Source: Cercis canadensis (lineage: Eukaryota > Streptophyta > Magnoliopsida > Fabales > Fabaceae). From it: a DNA stretch of 64,000 nt. Below, piece after piece: positions 27,200 through 43,100 of this stretch. The stretch covers positions 312,000 to 375,999 of the forward strand of contig QAOA01000562.1 of the NCBI GenBank assembly GCA_003255065.1, given 5' to 3'. Made by a program: the position numbers and the translations under genes. How positions within the stretch are numbered: the stretch's first letter is position 1; the number at the start of each line of letters is the position of its first letter. Below the pieces are notes generated by a model. That model saw nothing but the letters and a program-made list of their open reading frames with translations, was not told the origin of the DNA and ran no database searches.

Positions 27200-30100
27200 G
27201 GGCAACACTTGCTGCTGGATGTTTCTCTGTTGATAAAATCAGCTTACTAATTAGCATTGCCATCTTTAATGGGGTACTGGAAGCTTTTGTGTAGGATAAA
27301 AGTATAAACCTAATAGTTAAAATAAACTATTGGCTTGAGCTAATAGTTTGTGTGTGATGTCTATGTGGTTGTTAAGTTAGTGCAATGTACTGTTCTAGAA
27401 AGTAACCAGATCTTACCCATTTTTATAAGAACTCCCTCATGATTTCTCTTTGGCTTATTATGCTCTGTAATAATAATGTCATGCAGAAAAAAAAAAAGGA
27501 TATGTGAATTAAAAATGAAAAAAAAAATAACAGTAATAGGAATTTACAAGGAAAGAGAAAGGAAGGTGGTGGTTCTCTTTCTTTCTTTCAAGTTACAAGA
27601 GAGGAAACATCTGTCATTGTTGCAATTGCTCCTTTTTCCTCAGTTGGAAAATTTTATTTGATGATGTTCCACATTACAGAAATTGTTTGATTGGTTAAGG
27701 TCCAATATTCGCAAAAATTAATGAACAGAAGCACTAATGAAATGGTTAATGCTTGAGATTCACTGCTCCTCCCAAGAAAGACGATATATCTTGGTTATCT
27801 TACCATAACATAGCAAACAAGTTCACGATAGTATAAAAGATTATCATTTTCTATGGTTTTAGAGTTGGATAGAGATATATAGGTAAATTGTTACCATTAT
27901 TTTACATTCTTTTCCCTTTGTTTTTTTTCTTACAAATTGAGTGTTTTTACATACAAATTTGATATATATTTACATTTACTATGTGAGAACAAAGATTGAG
28001 TTAGATTTACTTATGAACTTAATAGCTTTAAAATTAGAATATATGAGGAGTTGACCTATTGCTTATGTTGTCATTACAATTAACTTCAATTGGATTTGCT
28101 TTGGCAATTCCATCTCTTCCAATGATATGTCATAGTAATTTTTTATTTCCCATGCTTTAAAGGAAGTGATAATGGTCCTGGTGATTGGTAATTCTTAGTT
28201 TCCCTTTGAGGAACCGAAAGGCAACCAATAAACTATTATAAAACGCTTGACACTGGATAGCAACCAAACTAGAAGTTGATAATATTAAGAATCCAAAGTT
28301 GGCGAGAAAGCAACTTATGTGGATTTAAAAATTTAAGCTCAAGTGCTCCTTTGCTGTTTGGCAGAAAGAGATGGAGAAAAAAGTAGGTCAGTGGTTGAAA
28401 ACTATAGTTTCACTGTTTGCTCTGAATCATAAATCCTGCACGGGTAACTTCAACAAGCAATCGTATCAATTTGGGACCACGAGTAATACTTTATCGCCAA
28501 ATCTGCCTGCTTATGCTGCTATAATTACTCACAAATCCAAGTAGATACGTTGACAAAAGAATAGTATGTATTCTAAGACTTTAAAACAAAACTGAAGAAA
28601 AATTGAGAAGAATCACATGTATTTAGCTAACTACCCAACAAGTTTTTTTTTTTTGGTTCCAGAAAAATGAAGAAACACCTATAACTCTATTTTCTAGTTT
28701 AATTTAATTTTGATAGCTTTTTTTATGAAAAATTGAATAATGTCTATCAAAAACAGAGTTTATCATGCTGCTTCATTTTTTCTTGTGGTCCTGGTATATT
28801 GAAATGAGGTTGATCTGTCTAATAAGTTAAAAATTATGGCAAAAAGATTATGCATGACCGTACAGATTAGATTAGAATATGAAAGCAGGGGAGTTTGCAG
28901 ACAAAAGCATTCCCATGACAAGCACTATTGGAGAAGTTGCGGTTTTACTGGAAACAAGACAACAGTAACCCCATATCTATTCCCATTAAGAGCACCAACA
29001 AATAATAGTGCCAACTTTTTGAGTTAACTGGGAAATTCTTAAAGAAAGTGACTAAGCAAGTTAAATAACACTTAGGTTAGTAGGTGAGATGATTATATGA
29101 TGTCATTCCGATTTACTTGGGTTTCGTATTAATATAAGCATTTTCTCACTCGGCCTACGGTGCTCTCAAACAATTATTTTTGAAGTCAAAAGTTGTGTAA
29201 GTGTTGTGATTTAAGCATATATGTCCTTGACTCCTTGCATTGCCAATCAGAGTTTAGTTGATACAGGAAAATATTGTCTTTCTTGCCCATTGTTTTGGTC
29301 GATGGATTTAGAAAGAAGAGAAAATAAAGGGAAACATAAGGAGGATTTTGAAAAACATTTCCTTTGCTCTCCCAGAAACAGAGTTGATGTCTTATCAACA
29401 GACTGCTTAAAATCAAGAACAAGTGGGGATACTTGAGAACGCACGTTTTGTTCAAATGCTAAAAGATTAGCTGTACTCTCCATGTTTCCCCTCTTAGGAA
29501 AACACTGATGGATAGGAAATCAAATAACTATGCCTACAAATTTAGGAGATTCCTTATCTTCAATGCGTTTCTTAGATCCATTTCAATTATCAATCCCACT
29601 GACAACAAACTTGGCCCATGCACTGTGAGAACCAATCTATTCATATTCCTATGGCATTCCACTCAATAATAGAACCAATCCATCAGAAGAGCATTGCCTT
29701 CGGTCTCCCTGTTAGACTAGGATTTACAGATGCAGAGCGAAATCATGCTTTTATTTTTGGTTTCCTTTTGTTTATTTTCTTCTGTTTGTTTCTGTTTTTT
29801 TGCTTTTACTTTTCCTGGCACCTGCTTGTGAGTAGGGAACGCGATCCTGCAATAACAAGGAAGTCTGTAACGTGTACCCTCGCCAAAGTATTGCCAGCAT
29901 ACAATAGACACTTCCTACAGCCATAAATAAGTTCAATGCATAAACATTAAAAACTTCACGGTATAAACCGGCAAGACAAGCAATATCTCAGTAACACCTA
30001 ACTAAACATGAAAATCTTGTAAAGATCGAGCATGAAGTTGTCAACAAATGTCAAGACCACTTTGAAGATAGCATGGGAAGAAGTGTGTAATCTTTAGCTT

Positions 30101-30420
30101 GTAAAATTGATTATTGCAAACTCGTTAATAAGGCAAACAATGTTTCGTAAAATCATCTCCTTCAATTAACCCAGAAGAACTTGAGCAAAAAAGAAAGGGA
30201 AAAAAAGAAAAAACCGCAGAGCTATCTAGTTTAGGCACCAAAATTTCCAATTTCCATTTGAAAAGAACTCAGCGTTCCACCTTTGAGCTCATCATGAGAA
30301 GAACATTCCTTGTCCAGAGTCTTCATTGGAGAGACCACTGAGCAGCCATCAAAGATATATCTAAGCCAAATCATTTCTCTCTTACTTGACCAGCTTCATT
30401 GCTCTTGTCTGTTTCAACAA
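27200..30420. other. Intergenic region between ACC oxidase and the TPR/PB1 gene
   Basis: This 3.2-kb stretch holds the ACC oxidase 3' UTR (possible poly(A) signal aataaact near 27320) and the 3' flank of the minus-strand gene that ends at 30422. Short ORFs occur, none with a recognisable domain. Confidence 0.6.
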
Positions 30421-30421
30421 T

Positions 30422-32689
30422 CTAATTGGGCTGTATGTTCTGAATCTTTTTCTCATCTCCTTCCTTTGCACCTCCATTGGAGCAATGGTTCTTTATAACC
30501 ATTGAAATGTCAACCTCAGAAGCTCCAGCAAGCTTAAAGCGCTCAACAGCAGCATCCAGATTTTTCTTCCAACCATCCATCCCTAATTTGCATTCAACTT
30601 GGGATCGTTCAAAAAGCATATTACCCCAGAAGAGGTGAATCTGGGATCTCATGACAGCTGCTTGCTCTGCAGCCTCCTCGGCAGAAATCTCACCCTGACC
30701 ACCAACACTGGAGGACTCACCCTCATTAGCAGCTCCTTGTTTCTTTCTTCTTCTCAATTGTTCTTCCTTCCTGCTTGCATTTGGGTCCTTTGGCTCTTTT
30801 GCTCTCTGTTCCTCCAGCTTCTCCCACATATCAGTCGCAGCTTTCATCTTCTCCTCTGAACTGTTAAAAAGTTGGAGTGTTTCTGCAGAATCCCAGCCTG
30901 CTAGATCAACCTTCTTAGCGAGTGCAAATGACCAATGAAGTTTGGCCATTTCAAATTGTTGCTGCCCCAGAGCCAATAATCCCTCATAGAAGTCTGGTTT
31001 GATCAAGAGTGCTTCCTCATACTTCTGTTTAGCCAAAGAATATTTTTCCTTTACCCAGTCATAAGCCACTTGAAGCTGTTCTGCCACTAACTCCTTCCCA
31101 GCCGTCTCATCCAATGGGATTCGTTTCCTAGCTGCACACATATGAACATTTCCCCAGTTGAAGAAAGCCAAAGCAGCCACCTCCTGAAACTTTGAAGCAG
31201 CCTTGTCAAAGAGATCTTGAGCCTCCTCACTGGTCACTGTTTCCTCAAGTGCCTCCGAACAAAGCTCCATGCCAAGCTCATGCAAATCAATGTGAGCATC
31301 TGGATCGATACCAACATGTGAGCGGAAAAGCTGAGCAAACTCAAACAACCAGTCATCCATCTCCACTTCTTTGCATTCAGTATCTTCTGCAGCTCCTGGT
31401 TTTTCCTTTGGAGTTTCTTTCCCAACCTTATCAACCTCAGTATCAGGAGTTTCTAAGACAGATTCACTGACGGAAGAATGAGACCCACTCTCATCTCCCT
31501 TGATTCCTTCACTCTCAACAGGTTTTTCTTCCTCTTCTTCCAACAAAGGTGGCTCCTGCTCAGGATTAACTTCAACAATATGTAGCCTCAACATCCCAAC
31601 TGAATCACTTTTATCAGCTTCAGGTTCTTTTATAAGATGGCTATCGACACTGGACTCTGCCAATCTGAGTTCATCAGTGGAGGTTATAGTGACCAGATCA
31701 CCATCAATATCCTTATACTTGATCAGAACTGACTTTGATGATGGAAATCTTTTACCTACTATATCTCTTAGAATTCTGAAACTGCAATTGATTGGCATCT
31801 GCCCAAGCCTAATGTCATGATCATAAACAAGCTTCAATGGTCTCCAACGAATTGCAACCTCCGAAAGCTGTCCATGAACAGTTGAATGAGAAGACTGGTC
31901 CTTCTGGTTTTCTTTTCTTGAGTTAGATGATTTTGCAGAACCATTTGATGGCTTCAAGACAAGTTTTGGATATTGGGACTTAGTCTCAAGACCATTTTCA
32001 GTAGGTAAAACTAATTGGGACTTCTCTGGCTTACTGTTAAGTGCGGTAACTGATCCAACCGCTGAATTTGCTGCCTTCTTTGGTACTGGACGGGCTGGTA
32101 AACAAGGCCCTAAACCAGCAATAGGGGCACCACGAACTGCAGAAGCACCAAGTGCAGCAGGGGAGGGGCGACTCTGAAGATCCTGCTGGGCCTCCTGGCG
32201 AGGTCCCAATGCTGTCCTCAATCTTTGGGCAATCTCCAATGCATCCCGGTGATTAGGGTCAGCTCCCAATAAGACTTGTACATCCTGCATAGCCATTTCA
32301 TACTTCCCTATAGCCTCAAATGCCCGAGCCCTCCTAAGAAGAGCCCGCACAAATTGGGGCTGGACCTGAAGTGCCATGGTGCACTCAGCAATCACAGTTT
32401 CATAATCTATGGGCTTCATTTGCATCAAACATGCTGCTCTATTGCTGTGAAAAACCGCTCTCTCAGGGTGGGTCTTTGGGGTCAGTCGAAGAGCATTGTC
32501 ATATTGTTCAAGGGCACCTGCATAGTCCTTATCCTGAAACCTCCTATTCCCTTCTTCTTTGAGCTCGTGGGCTCTTTTCAAAAAGAGTGAAGAGTCTAAG
32601 TCCACACCACCATTAGCAATTGGAGCTGAATTATCAACAGCAACTTGGTTTGCACCACCCTTCTTTTTTCTTCCCCCAGATTTCCCCAT
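30422..32689 (-). CDS. CLMP1: TPR and PB1 domain protein, CLUMPED CHLOROPLASTS 1 (Phox-family) homologue
   Basis: A single coding exon encodes 755 residues beginning MGKSGGRKKKGG. TPR repeats occupy about residues 36-160 (AHELKEEGNRRFQDKDYAGA, FHSNRAACLMQMKPIDYETV). A PB1 domain lies at about 270-365 (WRPLKLVYDHDIRLGQMPIN, then IKYKDIDGDLVTI). A Glu-rich linker follows at about 385-440. A second helical TPR-like region covers about 450-720 (AALAFFNWGNVHMCAARKRI, HLFWGNMLFERSQVECKLGM). In Arabidopsis, CLMP1 is needed for chloroplast positioning and separation, and related Phox proteins are thought to act as co-chaperone or myosin-linked factors. The conserved N-terminus and domain order support orthology. 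A possible 5' UTR intron starts near 32870 on the minus strand (gtaagtttc). No signal peptide or membrane segment is seen. Confidence 0.93.
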   Translation of the reverse strand: MGKSGGRKKKGGANQVAVDNSAPIANGGVDLDSSLFLKRAHELKEEGNRRFQDKDYAGALEQYDNALRLTPKTHPERAVFHSNRAACLMQMKPIDYETVIAECTMALQVQPQFVRALLRRARAFEAIGKYEMAMQDVQVLLGADPNHRDALEIAQRLRTALGPRQEAQQDLQSRPSPAALGASAVRGAPIAGLGPCLPARPVPKKAANSAVGSVTALNSKPEKSQLVLPTENGLETKSQYPKLVLKPSNGSAKSSNSRKENQKDQSSHSTVHGQLSEVAIRWRPLKLVYDHDIRLGQMPINCSFRILRDIVGKRFPSSKSVLIKYKDIDGDLVTITSTDELRLAESSVDSHLIKEPEADKSDSVGMLRLHIVEVNPEQEPPLLEEEEEKPVESEGIKGDESGSHSSVSESVLETPDTEVDKVGKETPKEKPGAAEDTECKEVEMDDWLFEFAQLFRSHVGIDPDAHIDLHELGMELCSEALEETVTSEEAQDLFDKAASKFQEVAALAFFNWGNVHMCAARKRIPLDETAGKELVAEQLQVAYDWVKEKYSLAKQKYEEALLIKPDFYEGLLALGQQQFEMAKLHWSFALAKKVDLAGWDSAETLQLFNSSEEKMKAATDMWEKLEEQRAKEPKDPNASRKEEQLRRRKKQGAANEGESSSVGGQGEISAEEAAEQAAVMRSQIHLFWGNMLFERSQVECKLGMDGWKKNLDAAVERFKLAGASEVDISMVIKNHCSNGGAKEGDEKKIQNIQPN

Positions 32690-33343
32690 ATAATTCTATC
32701 TCTCCTTCGCTCACTCAGATACAGAGTCGCAGAATCCCTCAATTACATACACAATCACTTATCTAAATCTAAATCAATATTAAAAAACCAAGCTTGCAGC
32801 CTTTCTGAACAATATAATCAATCTTCTATCCAATGAAGTCAAGGCCAAAGAGAAGTGGGGAAAGAAACTTACAAAGTGATAAGCTGAAAGGTCTCTTCTT
32901 TCAGGAAGATTCAGTCTTCTGTGATTGTCCCGTTAAAGCTCCAGAACCAAACTCCGGAAGAGGATAGAAGATTAGAATCCTTTGAAGAAATAGGATTAGC
33001 TCATTTCAATGAACGTCTTGGGTTTTGGCTTTTAGGAACTCGCAGGGGCTTGAAACCCTAGATGGTAGGATCAGTTTCTTATTAGTAGATTCAGCCCCCA
33101 ACATGGGCCCCATCTCTTCGTCATTCTCATCCGTGGATCTGAGGAATCTTCATAACCTGGTCTTGACCTTCAACATTTTCATCACATCACGCATATCTTC
33201 CCCTTTCTGCTTCGACACGTGGCAGATAAATTGATATCGCTATCACGAAGGAATAAAACCGCTATATCTAATGACGATTTCTTCGTTTAAAGGCTATTTT
33301 CGTAAATACACCTTTCGAGGTTGGGCATTTTGGACAAGGAATG

Positions 33344-33480
33344 GCCCTAGGGTTCTAAACCAAACGCATCTATAAAATGCCGATGCCAGACGCTCGCTCT
33401 GTCTTACTATGAAAATTTTATGAGTTTTCGGTGGTCGACGGCGGAGGGGATCGCAGGTAGGGTTGGAAAAGATGGTTTTT
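33344..33480 (+). promoter_or_regulatory. Possible promoter and first exon of an unassigned plus-strand transcript
   Basis: A telo-box-like ctagggtt (about 33348-33355) is followed by a TATA box tctataaaa at 33369-33377. Downstream is a GC-rich stretch with the short reading frame MSFRWSTAEGIA, ending at a consensus donor (gcag/gtaggg, about 33456). No second exon could be recognised in 33.5-34.8 kb. It could be a small spliced gene, a non-coding RNA or chance. The CLMP1-like gene starts divergently to the left. Confidence 0.35.
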
Positions 33481-33489
33481 TTACCCCAA

Positions 33490-34780
33490 AATTTTAACTT
33501 TTGGTTTTCTCCTTCATTTTTCTTTTAGCTTGTTTGATTGAAACTTGAAAGGCCTCTGTTTTTGACAAGAGAATGACGAGACTGTTTTTAAACAATGTCT
33601 CTGCCATCAAATATGAACATGAAGGCAAAGTAAATTCAATGGGCGAGTCATCGTTTCGGTCGTCATTTGTTAGATTGGCGAATCGATTGTTCCTCGTCTA
33701 CATTTCTTTTTCTTGTTCTATAAACTTGTTATCTTAAAAAAAAAAAAAAATTCCGTGATTTTTTGAGTGAATTATTCACATCTTGTTTTTTTCTTCCATT
33801 TTATTGATTTTGGAACGACTAGAAACGAGTGCAGATGATGTGTTAAAATACTTTTTCTTCACTTTGAACCGAGTGGAGATTCATATCCATGTGGATTCTG
33901 ATTCATTCACTGATGCACTAGTTGAATTCTGTATTCTTTATGGGTTTTAGGATCATCTAGCTCTGACATCTGATATGTATTAGCAAGTAATTTGAGCATT
34001 CAAATGCTACTAAAGTATAAAGTGAGAAATTGTTGCTTCTAGCAAACCATGGTGCGTGATCCAGAATCAACCAAGATGAGGAGTATACTTTGAAAAATGG
34101 AAGGAAATGGAATGCAACTCTGCAAGCATAGGCACAGCCGAATGCTCATCTTTGCATGATTACAACTTTTTCAATTGACAAATTGATTCCCTTGTTTGAT
34201 GAAGCAACTAAATCCGTTGTCACTTAGTAATTTAAGGGAAAATGGTATTTTTACTAACATTTTTCGTAGTCTGTGGTATAATTGGAATTGATAAGAATAA
34301 AAAACTGCTGCAGTTGAACAGACTGCCAAATGAACTTATTATCACTCAAATTTCAGTGGGTAGGAAGCAGGGTCGGAGCCGCTATTTGCTCCTTTAATAC
34401 ACAGAATTTGCAAGTTTTGTTTACATTGTGATTCATCTGTTCATTAAACTGCTTATGATAGCAGTGCTCTTAAAATGCTCACAGTAGATGAATCTTATCT
34501 TCTCCTTTATTATTATATTGAAATCTAACATTATTGAAATCGAGAGGAATTATAGAACCATCGAACCCACTTGTGTAAACTTCGCACAGAATGCTACATT
34601 GGATGAAAGAGAGCATAATCATAAGACCTGATATTTGAAATCCTACTTAACTGGCTCAAATTCTGGATGAAGGATTTGAATATTGTAGTTTTGGAAACAA
34701 ATTTCTTAATTACGCTACTTTATAAACAAACATGAATCAGACAACAATAATAATGCCATTTGAGAAATTGCAATATATAA
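33490..34780. other. Intergenic region, no gene seen
   Basis: AT-rich DNA with an A14 run near 33740. No ORF with a recognisable domain. A box C/D-like pattern near 33833-33905 was considered and not accepted. Confidence 0.5.
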
Positions 34781-34782
34781 GG

Positions 34783-34809
34783 AGTGATGCCATTTGGCAA
34801 ATGGCATAA
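34783..34809. repeat. Fragment of the dispersed hairpin repeat
   Basis: The stretch gtgatgccatttggcaaatg is the loop-and-inner-stem part of the hairpin at 5334-5447. It lies about 170 bases beyond the 3' end of the kinase pseudogene. Confidence 0.6.
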
Positions 34810-34979
34810 CTACTGTTTTAAAATCTCTATGGGTTTCTTTATTTTATAATACATGGTCCTCTAATTAAACCATATTGGATGCTCTCCTAGGAAGAAGTAA
34901 AAAAGAAAGGCACAAAATATACCCAGAAAGAAAATCCTTACATATAATTGAACAAGCAATACATAGCACTAAATGATCC

Positions 34980-35930
34980 TCATCTTCCTTTTGGATCCAC
35001 AATTTGTGAAAAAACTGCGCCTGTGTTTGAATCATCAAGGACACTACTTGTCCTTCCTTCCTCAATTGTCAACGTGGAGTTCTGCATAGCATAAGCATCA
35101 TTTGCCTTCTCTTCTGCAGCACGTTTCCCTCCACAAGGATTTTCTTCCAATAGAAGTGCAAACCCAAGGTTCCATAGCACATCACCCATTGAAGGACGTT
35201 GAAGGCCATGGTCTGCCAAACACTTACGAGCTGTGTCTGCAAACTTGTTCAAGCACTCAGGGATAATTTTGCCTTTAAGCTGAGGATCAATAATGTCCTC
35301 AAGGTTTCCCTTCCTTTGGCACAGTAAAGCCCAATCATCTAAGCTAACTTGTTCTTTTGGCAAGCTAGGATCAAGTGCAGGCCTTGCACATAACACCTCA
35401 AAAAGGACTACTCCAAAAGAGTAAGCATCATATTTTTCTGTTAATTGTTGTCTACGAAAGTACTCAGGATCTAAGTAACCAAAGCTATCTTTTACCATTG
35501 TGCTCACATGGGTTAGGTGAAGACTGGGGCCAGTTTTTGATAACCCAAAATCAGAAACTTTTGCTCCCCAATTCTCATCCAATAGTATATTTGTAGTTTT
35601 CACATCCCTGTGAATGATTGTGTACTTAGCAACAGTGTGAAGATAGTGCAGTCCCCTTGCAGCTCCAATGCATATTTCAAGCCTTTGCTTCTAAGATAAA
35701 GTTAATTTATTGCTCTTATAAAGGTGCTCTCTGAGAGTTCCTTTGGCCAACCTAATTAGAGAGACTAAATGCCGGTGCCTTAGCTTGGAAAGCAGATAAA
35801 TTTCAGTCTGAAATTCCGTTACTCCTTGCTCTGATGACGGGTTCGATCTTTTCAGTCACTTTGGTCCCTCCTATCCTATGACACCTTAGTAAACCTTCCC
35901 GGACCCACCAACATCAATGACCTCTGATTC
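34980..35930 (-). pseudogene. CrRLK1L-type receptor-like kinase, kinase-domain fragment
   Basis: Only the kinase domain is present, entering at the glycine loop (VIDVGGSGKVY, about 35920) and running to a natural stop (VDPKGR) at 34980. It still reads [11 protein letters not shown], the HRD loop [15 protein letters not shown], the DFG motif KVSDFGLSK, and the CrRLK1L-typical [12 protein letters not shown] and [11 protein letters not shown]. It is broken by a stop replacing the conserved Lys after VY, another stop close by, a frameshift just before KRSNP, a net loss of about 14 codons between VSLI and AKGTLRE, and a stop at 35690-35692 where family members have Trp (LTLS*KQRLE). No extracellular malectin-like domain or membrane segment is nearby. 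Related hairpin repeats lie on both sides. Confidence 0.9.
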
Positions 35931-35936
35931 ATTTGC

Positions 35937-36065
35937 CAAGTGACGCCATATGGGTAATGTAGTCACCTCAATGGTGAGGATTTTTGCCATTTATCGCCCC
36001 CTAAAAGTGATGACATATGACAAATGGTGTCACTTTTAAGGTTATGACAAATGACAAAATGCATT
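35937..36065. repeat. Diverged copy of the dispersed hairpin repeat
   Basis: It contains gtgacgccatatgggtaatg, then gtgatgacatatgacaaatg and gtgtcactttt, clearly related to the gtgacgccatttgg unit at 5334-5447. The motifs are partly inverted relative to each other. The copy abuts the 5' breakpoint of the kinase pseudogene. Confidence 0.6.
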
Positions 36066-36310
36066 ATTAGTAGCTTTATCATACCTCTTTTTTTTTTTGA
36101 ATTAATATATATTAAAAATTAAAAAGTATGATATTTATAAAAATTATTTACAAATTATCGTAGTTATGAAAATTGTTTTCAATATTACTATATTGAAGTC
36201 GTTTACCCTCAAATTCTCAAAAGAGAGACAAAAAAGACCAAGTTAAAACTTTTCTTCACGGAAATATTCCATGCAAGGAAGCAATAGGTCTCTCAAATGC
36301 GCCAATATTT

Positions 36311-40190
<3,880 letters not shown>

Positions 40191-40195
40191 GTATC

Positions 40196-43100
40196 TTACT
40201 TCAGCTTAACTGGATCAGATGCAACTGATTTCTTAATACAATCTACAATTCCTTCACAATTAGCTTGACGGTCACAGATCGAGTCATCTTCAAATGCATC
40301 CTCTGAATATGAATGAGGTGACCGGAGGTTCCCATGTGTTTGACAGGCCTTCATTGTCTTGCAATGTTCAGCTTCATCATCTCTGATATTTAAAAATACA
40401 TCGTACAGATTTTCTGGAAGGGAAATAACAATAATAATTAATCATCAAAACGAGAAATTTCATTGCATTAGAGAAGACTCGGGGCAAGGGAATTTTAGGG
40501 TTGTTCCTGAGGCAATCATCCAAATCTGGAAGTTCCAACAGAATTATACAAGAACTATGTTGTATAAAACACAATACATTCTGCATACAGATGCACATTG
40601 GCCCAAGGTTCAAATTACCTATCTTAGGCCTTCGAGAATTTGGAACTCTGGAAGTTTGAAATTCATCTGAGCAAAACAACATGGGGAGTGTGAGATTCCA
40701 TTTTTTCCTTCTACAGAAAACCACATGTCATAAAGACCGAAAGCTTACCAAATAAATACAAGTCACCTCGTGTGTAATAATCCACAGCAACCTCAGGTGC
40801 TGGCATTTTTTTCAAGTTCTCTACAAGTAAATTGAATCAGACCACGTTATGCACGAGAAGGAAAGAGGAAATGTGATTGGAATTGTCATCAAATATAACA
40901 ATTTAGACAATTATTCATTGAAATGATCAAGATTAGGACCACCATTCATTTTCTTTCTTTTACCTACCTCCCGCCCCGCAACCAACCCCCCCCCCCCNNN
41001 NNNNNNNNNNNNNNNNNNNNNNNNNNNNNNNNNNNNNNNNNNNNNNNNNNNNNNNNNNNNNNNNNNNNNNNNNNNNNNNNNNNNNNNNNNNNNNNNNNNN
41101 NNNNNNNNNNNNNNNNNNNNNNNNNNNNNNNNNNNNNNNNNNNNNNNNNNNNNNNNNNNNNNNNNNNNNNNNNNNNNNNNNNNNNNNNNNNNNNNNNNNN
41201 NNNNNNNNNNNNNNNNNNNNNNNNNNNNNNNNNNNNNNNNNNNNNNNNNNNNNNNNNNNNNNNNNNNNNNNNNNNNNNNNNNNNNNNNNNNNNNNNNNNN
41301 NNNNNNNNNNNNNNNNNNNNNNNNNNNNNNNNNNNNNNNNNNNNNNNNNNNNNNNNNNNNNNNNNNNNNNNNNNNNNNNNNNNNNNNNNNNNNNNNNNNN
41401 NNNNNNNNNNNNNNNNNNNNNNNNNNNNNNNNNNNNNNNNNNNNNNNNNNNNNNNNNNNNNNNNNNNNNNNNNNNNNNNNNNNNNNNNNNNNNNNNNNNN
41501 NNNNNNNNNNNNNNNNNNNNNNNNNNNNNNNNNNNNNNNNNNNNNNNNNNNNNNNNNNNNNNNNNNNNNNNNNNNNNNNNNNNNNNNNNNNNNNNNNNNN
41601 NNNNNNNNNNNNNNNNNNNNNNNNNNNNNNNNNNNNNNNNNNNNNNNNNNNNNNNNNNNNNNNNNNNCCCCCCCCCCCCCTCCCCCCCTAAGGGTATAAA
41701 ATCACTAATAAAATCAAGCATATAGTATTTAAATATGTATACATATTTAGGGGCTACTTCTCTATTTGCCATAGCAGATATGCCATTTTTTTAACCTTTG
41801 ATATCTTCAAAGTTTTCTTTACTATAAAACTTTGCATACTTCACTCTTTAATTTCAAGAAAGCCAAACCATGCAGCACAGATTACAAGGTAACAAAAATC
41901 AAATACTTAATACTTACATGCCATTCTCGGACTTATTGCATACATAAGAACTGTCATAATATAATACACTATTGCAATATGTTGAGCAAGAAAGCGGTCA
42001 AACCACCAAGCATTTCCCCCCAGTTCCTGCAATCAGATGCCCAAGCTTTTAAAATCCAATAAATTATGTGAATAGTATTACAATATATGATACTTGGGTA
42101 TGCAGAAAAGCTCCTGAAAATCAATATAGCATTGAAATGATACAGATTAGTAATTCAGCCAATAATAACAAACATATAAAGGTAGTTATACTGATGTATT
42201 TGTTTCTATAATCATGTCATCATTACATTAGTTTACAAGAAATTACTTCATACTTCAGGATACTATATGGGACTTGATTTAGCATCGTTAAAGAAACACA
42301 TACAGTTACTACACTTTTGAATACAATTACTATAATGGCACTCCCTCAACTATCTCCTTAATTCACCATGGTCTTCTCATTCAAGCCTCCAGTTTATTCT
42401 TGTCATGTTCAAAGTATCTAGCTATCTAGAAGCAAAAAATTCAACGAAAAAATGTAATAAGATTTGCATGAAATAACATGTTTTTAAGGAGTAGCCACAA
42501 GATATGAGTTGCCCTAGCTAATAAATTTTTTGAAGATCTTACTTCCATGATGAGCAAATGATGCATTTCATTCCAGCTCTCAGCAAAATGAACTTTCAAA
42601 TAGTCTGCCCTCCTCCACCAGCCAAAACTCTCATACATGTGGAGAATCGACATAAAGGCTGCCATACATATAGATAGGAATAAATTACAACCCAAATGCT
42701 GCAATCACAACACTGTATAAGAGGCGTAAAAAGAAAAATCAAAATGCATAGTGAAGCCCTACTATTACACCCAAATTAAGTACACAATCAACTATGATGT
42801 TAAGTTAGGACAGCATAAACTTCAATCTATCGGTAAGGATTAGACTTCCTTAATTAGAGATTAAAGTTTCAAGTCCCTACAAAGTATTCAAGCAAACAAT
42901 AAGAAAAAAACAATAGCACTTACCAAAGTAAGGAACTCTTGCAATAGTTTCAAGCACAAAAAACCTTGCATAATCTCTATCATGGTAGAAAGCATCAAGA
43001 ATCTTTATCACTGAATCCTGAAATTATCATTGCAGCTGAAAATAAGTAACCTACAAACTTCAGCGATTTAAGACTACCATTCCCTGAATGCGGAAAATAC

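Noticed and set aside
33833..33905. Possible box C/D snoRNA
   Set aside because: The C-box-like atgatgt is imperfect, the terminal stem is not convincing, and a single CTGA downstream is expected by chance.
40923..41772. Long ORFs on both strands through the N run
   Set aside because: They consist almost wholly of unknown residues across the assembly gap. The real coding content is the PTOX gene on the minus strand.
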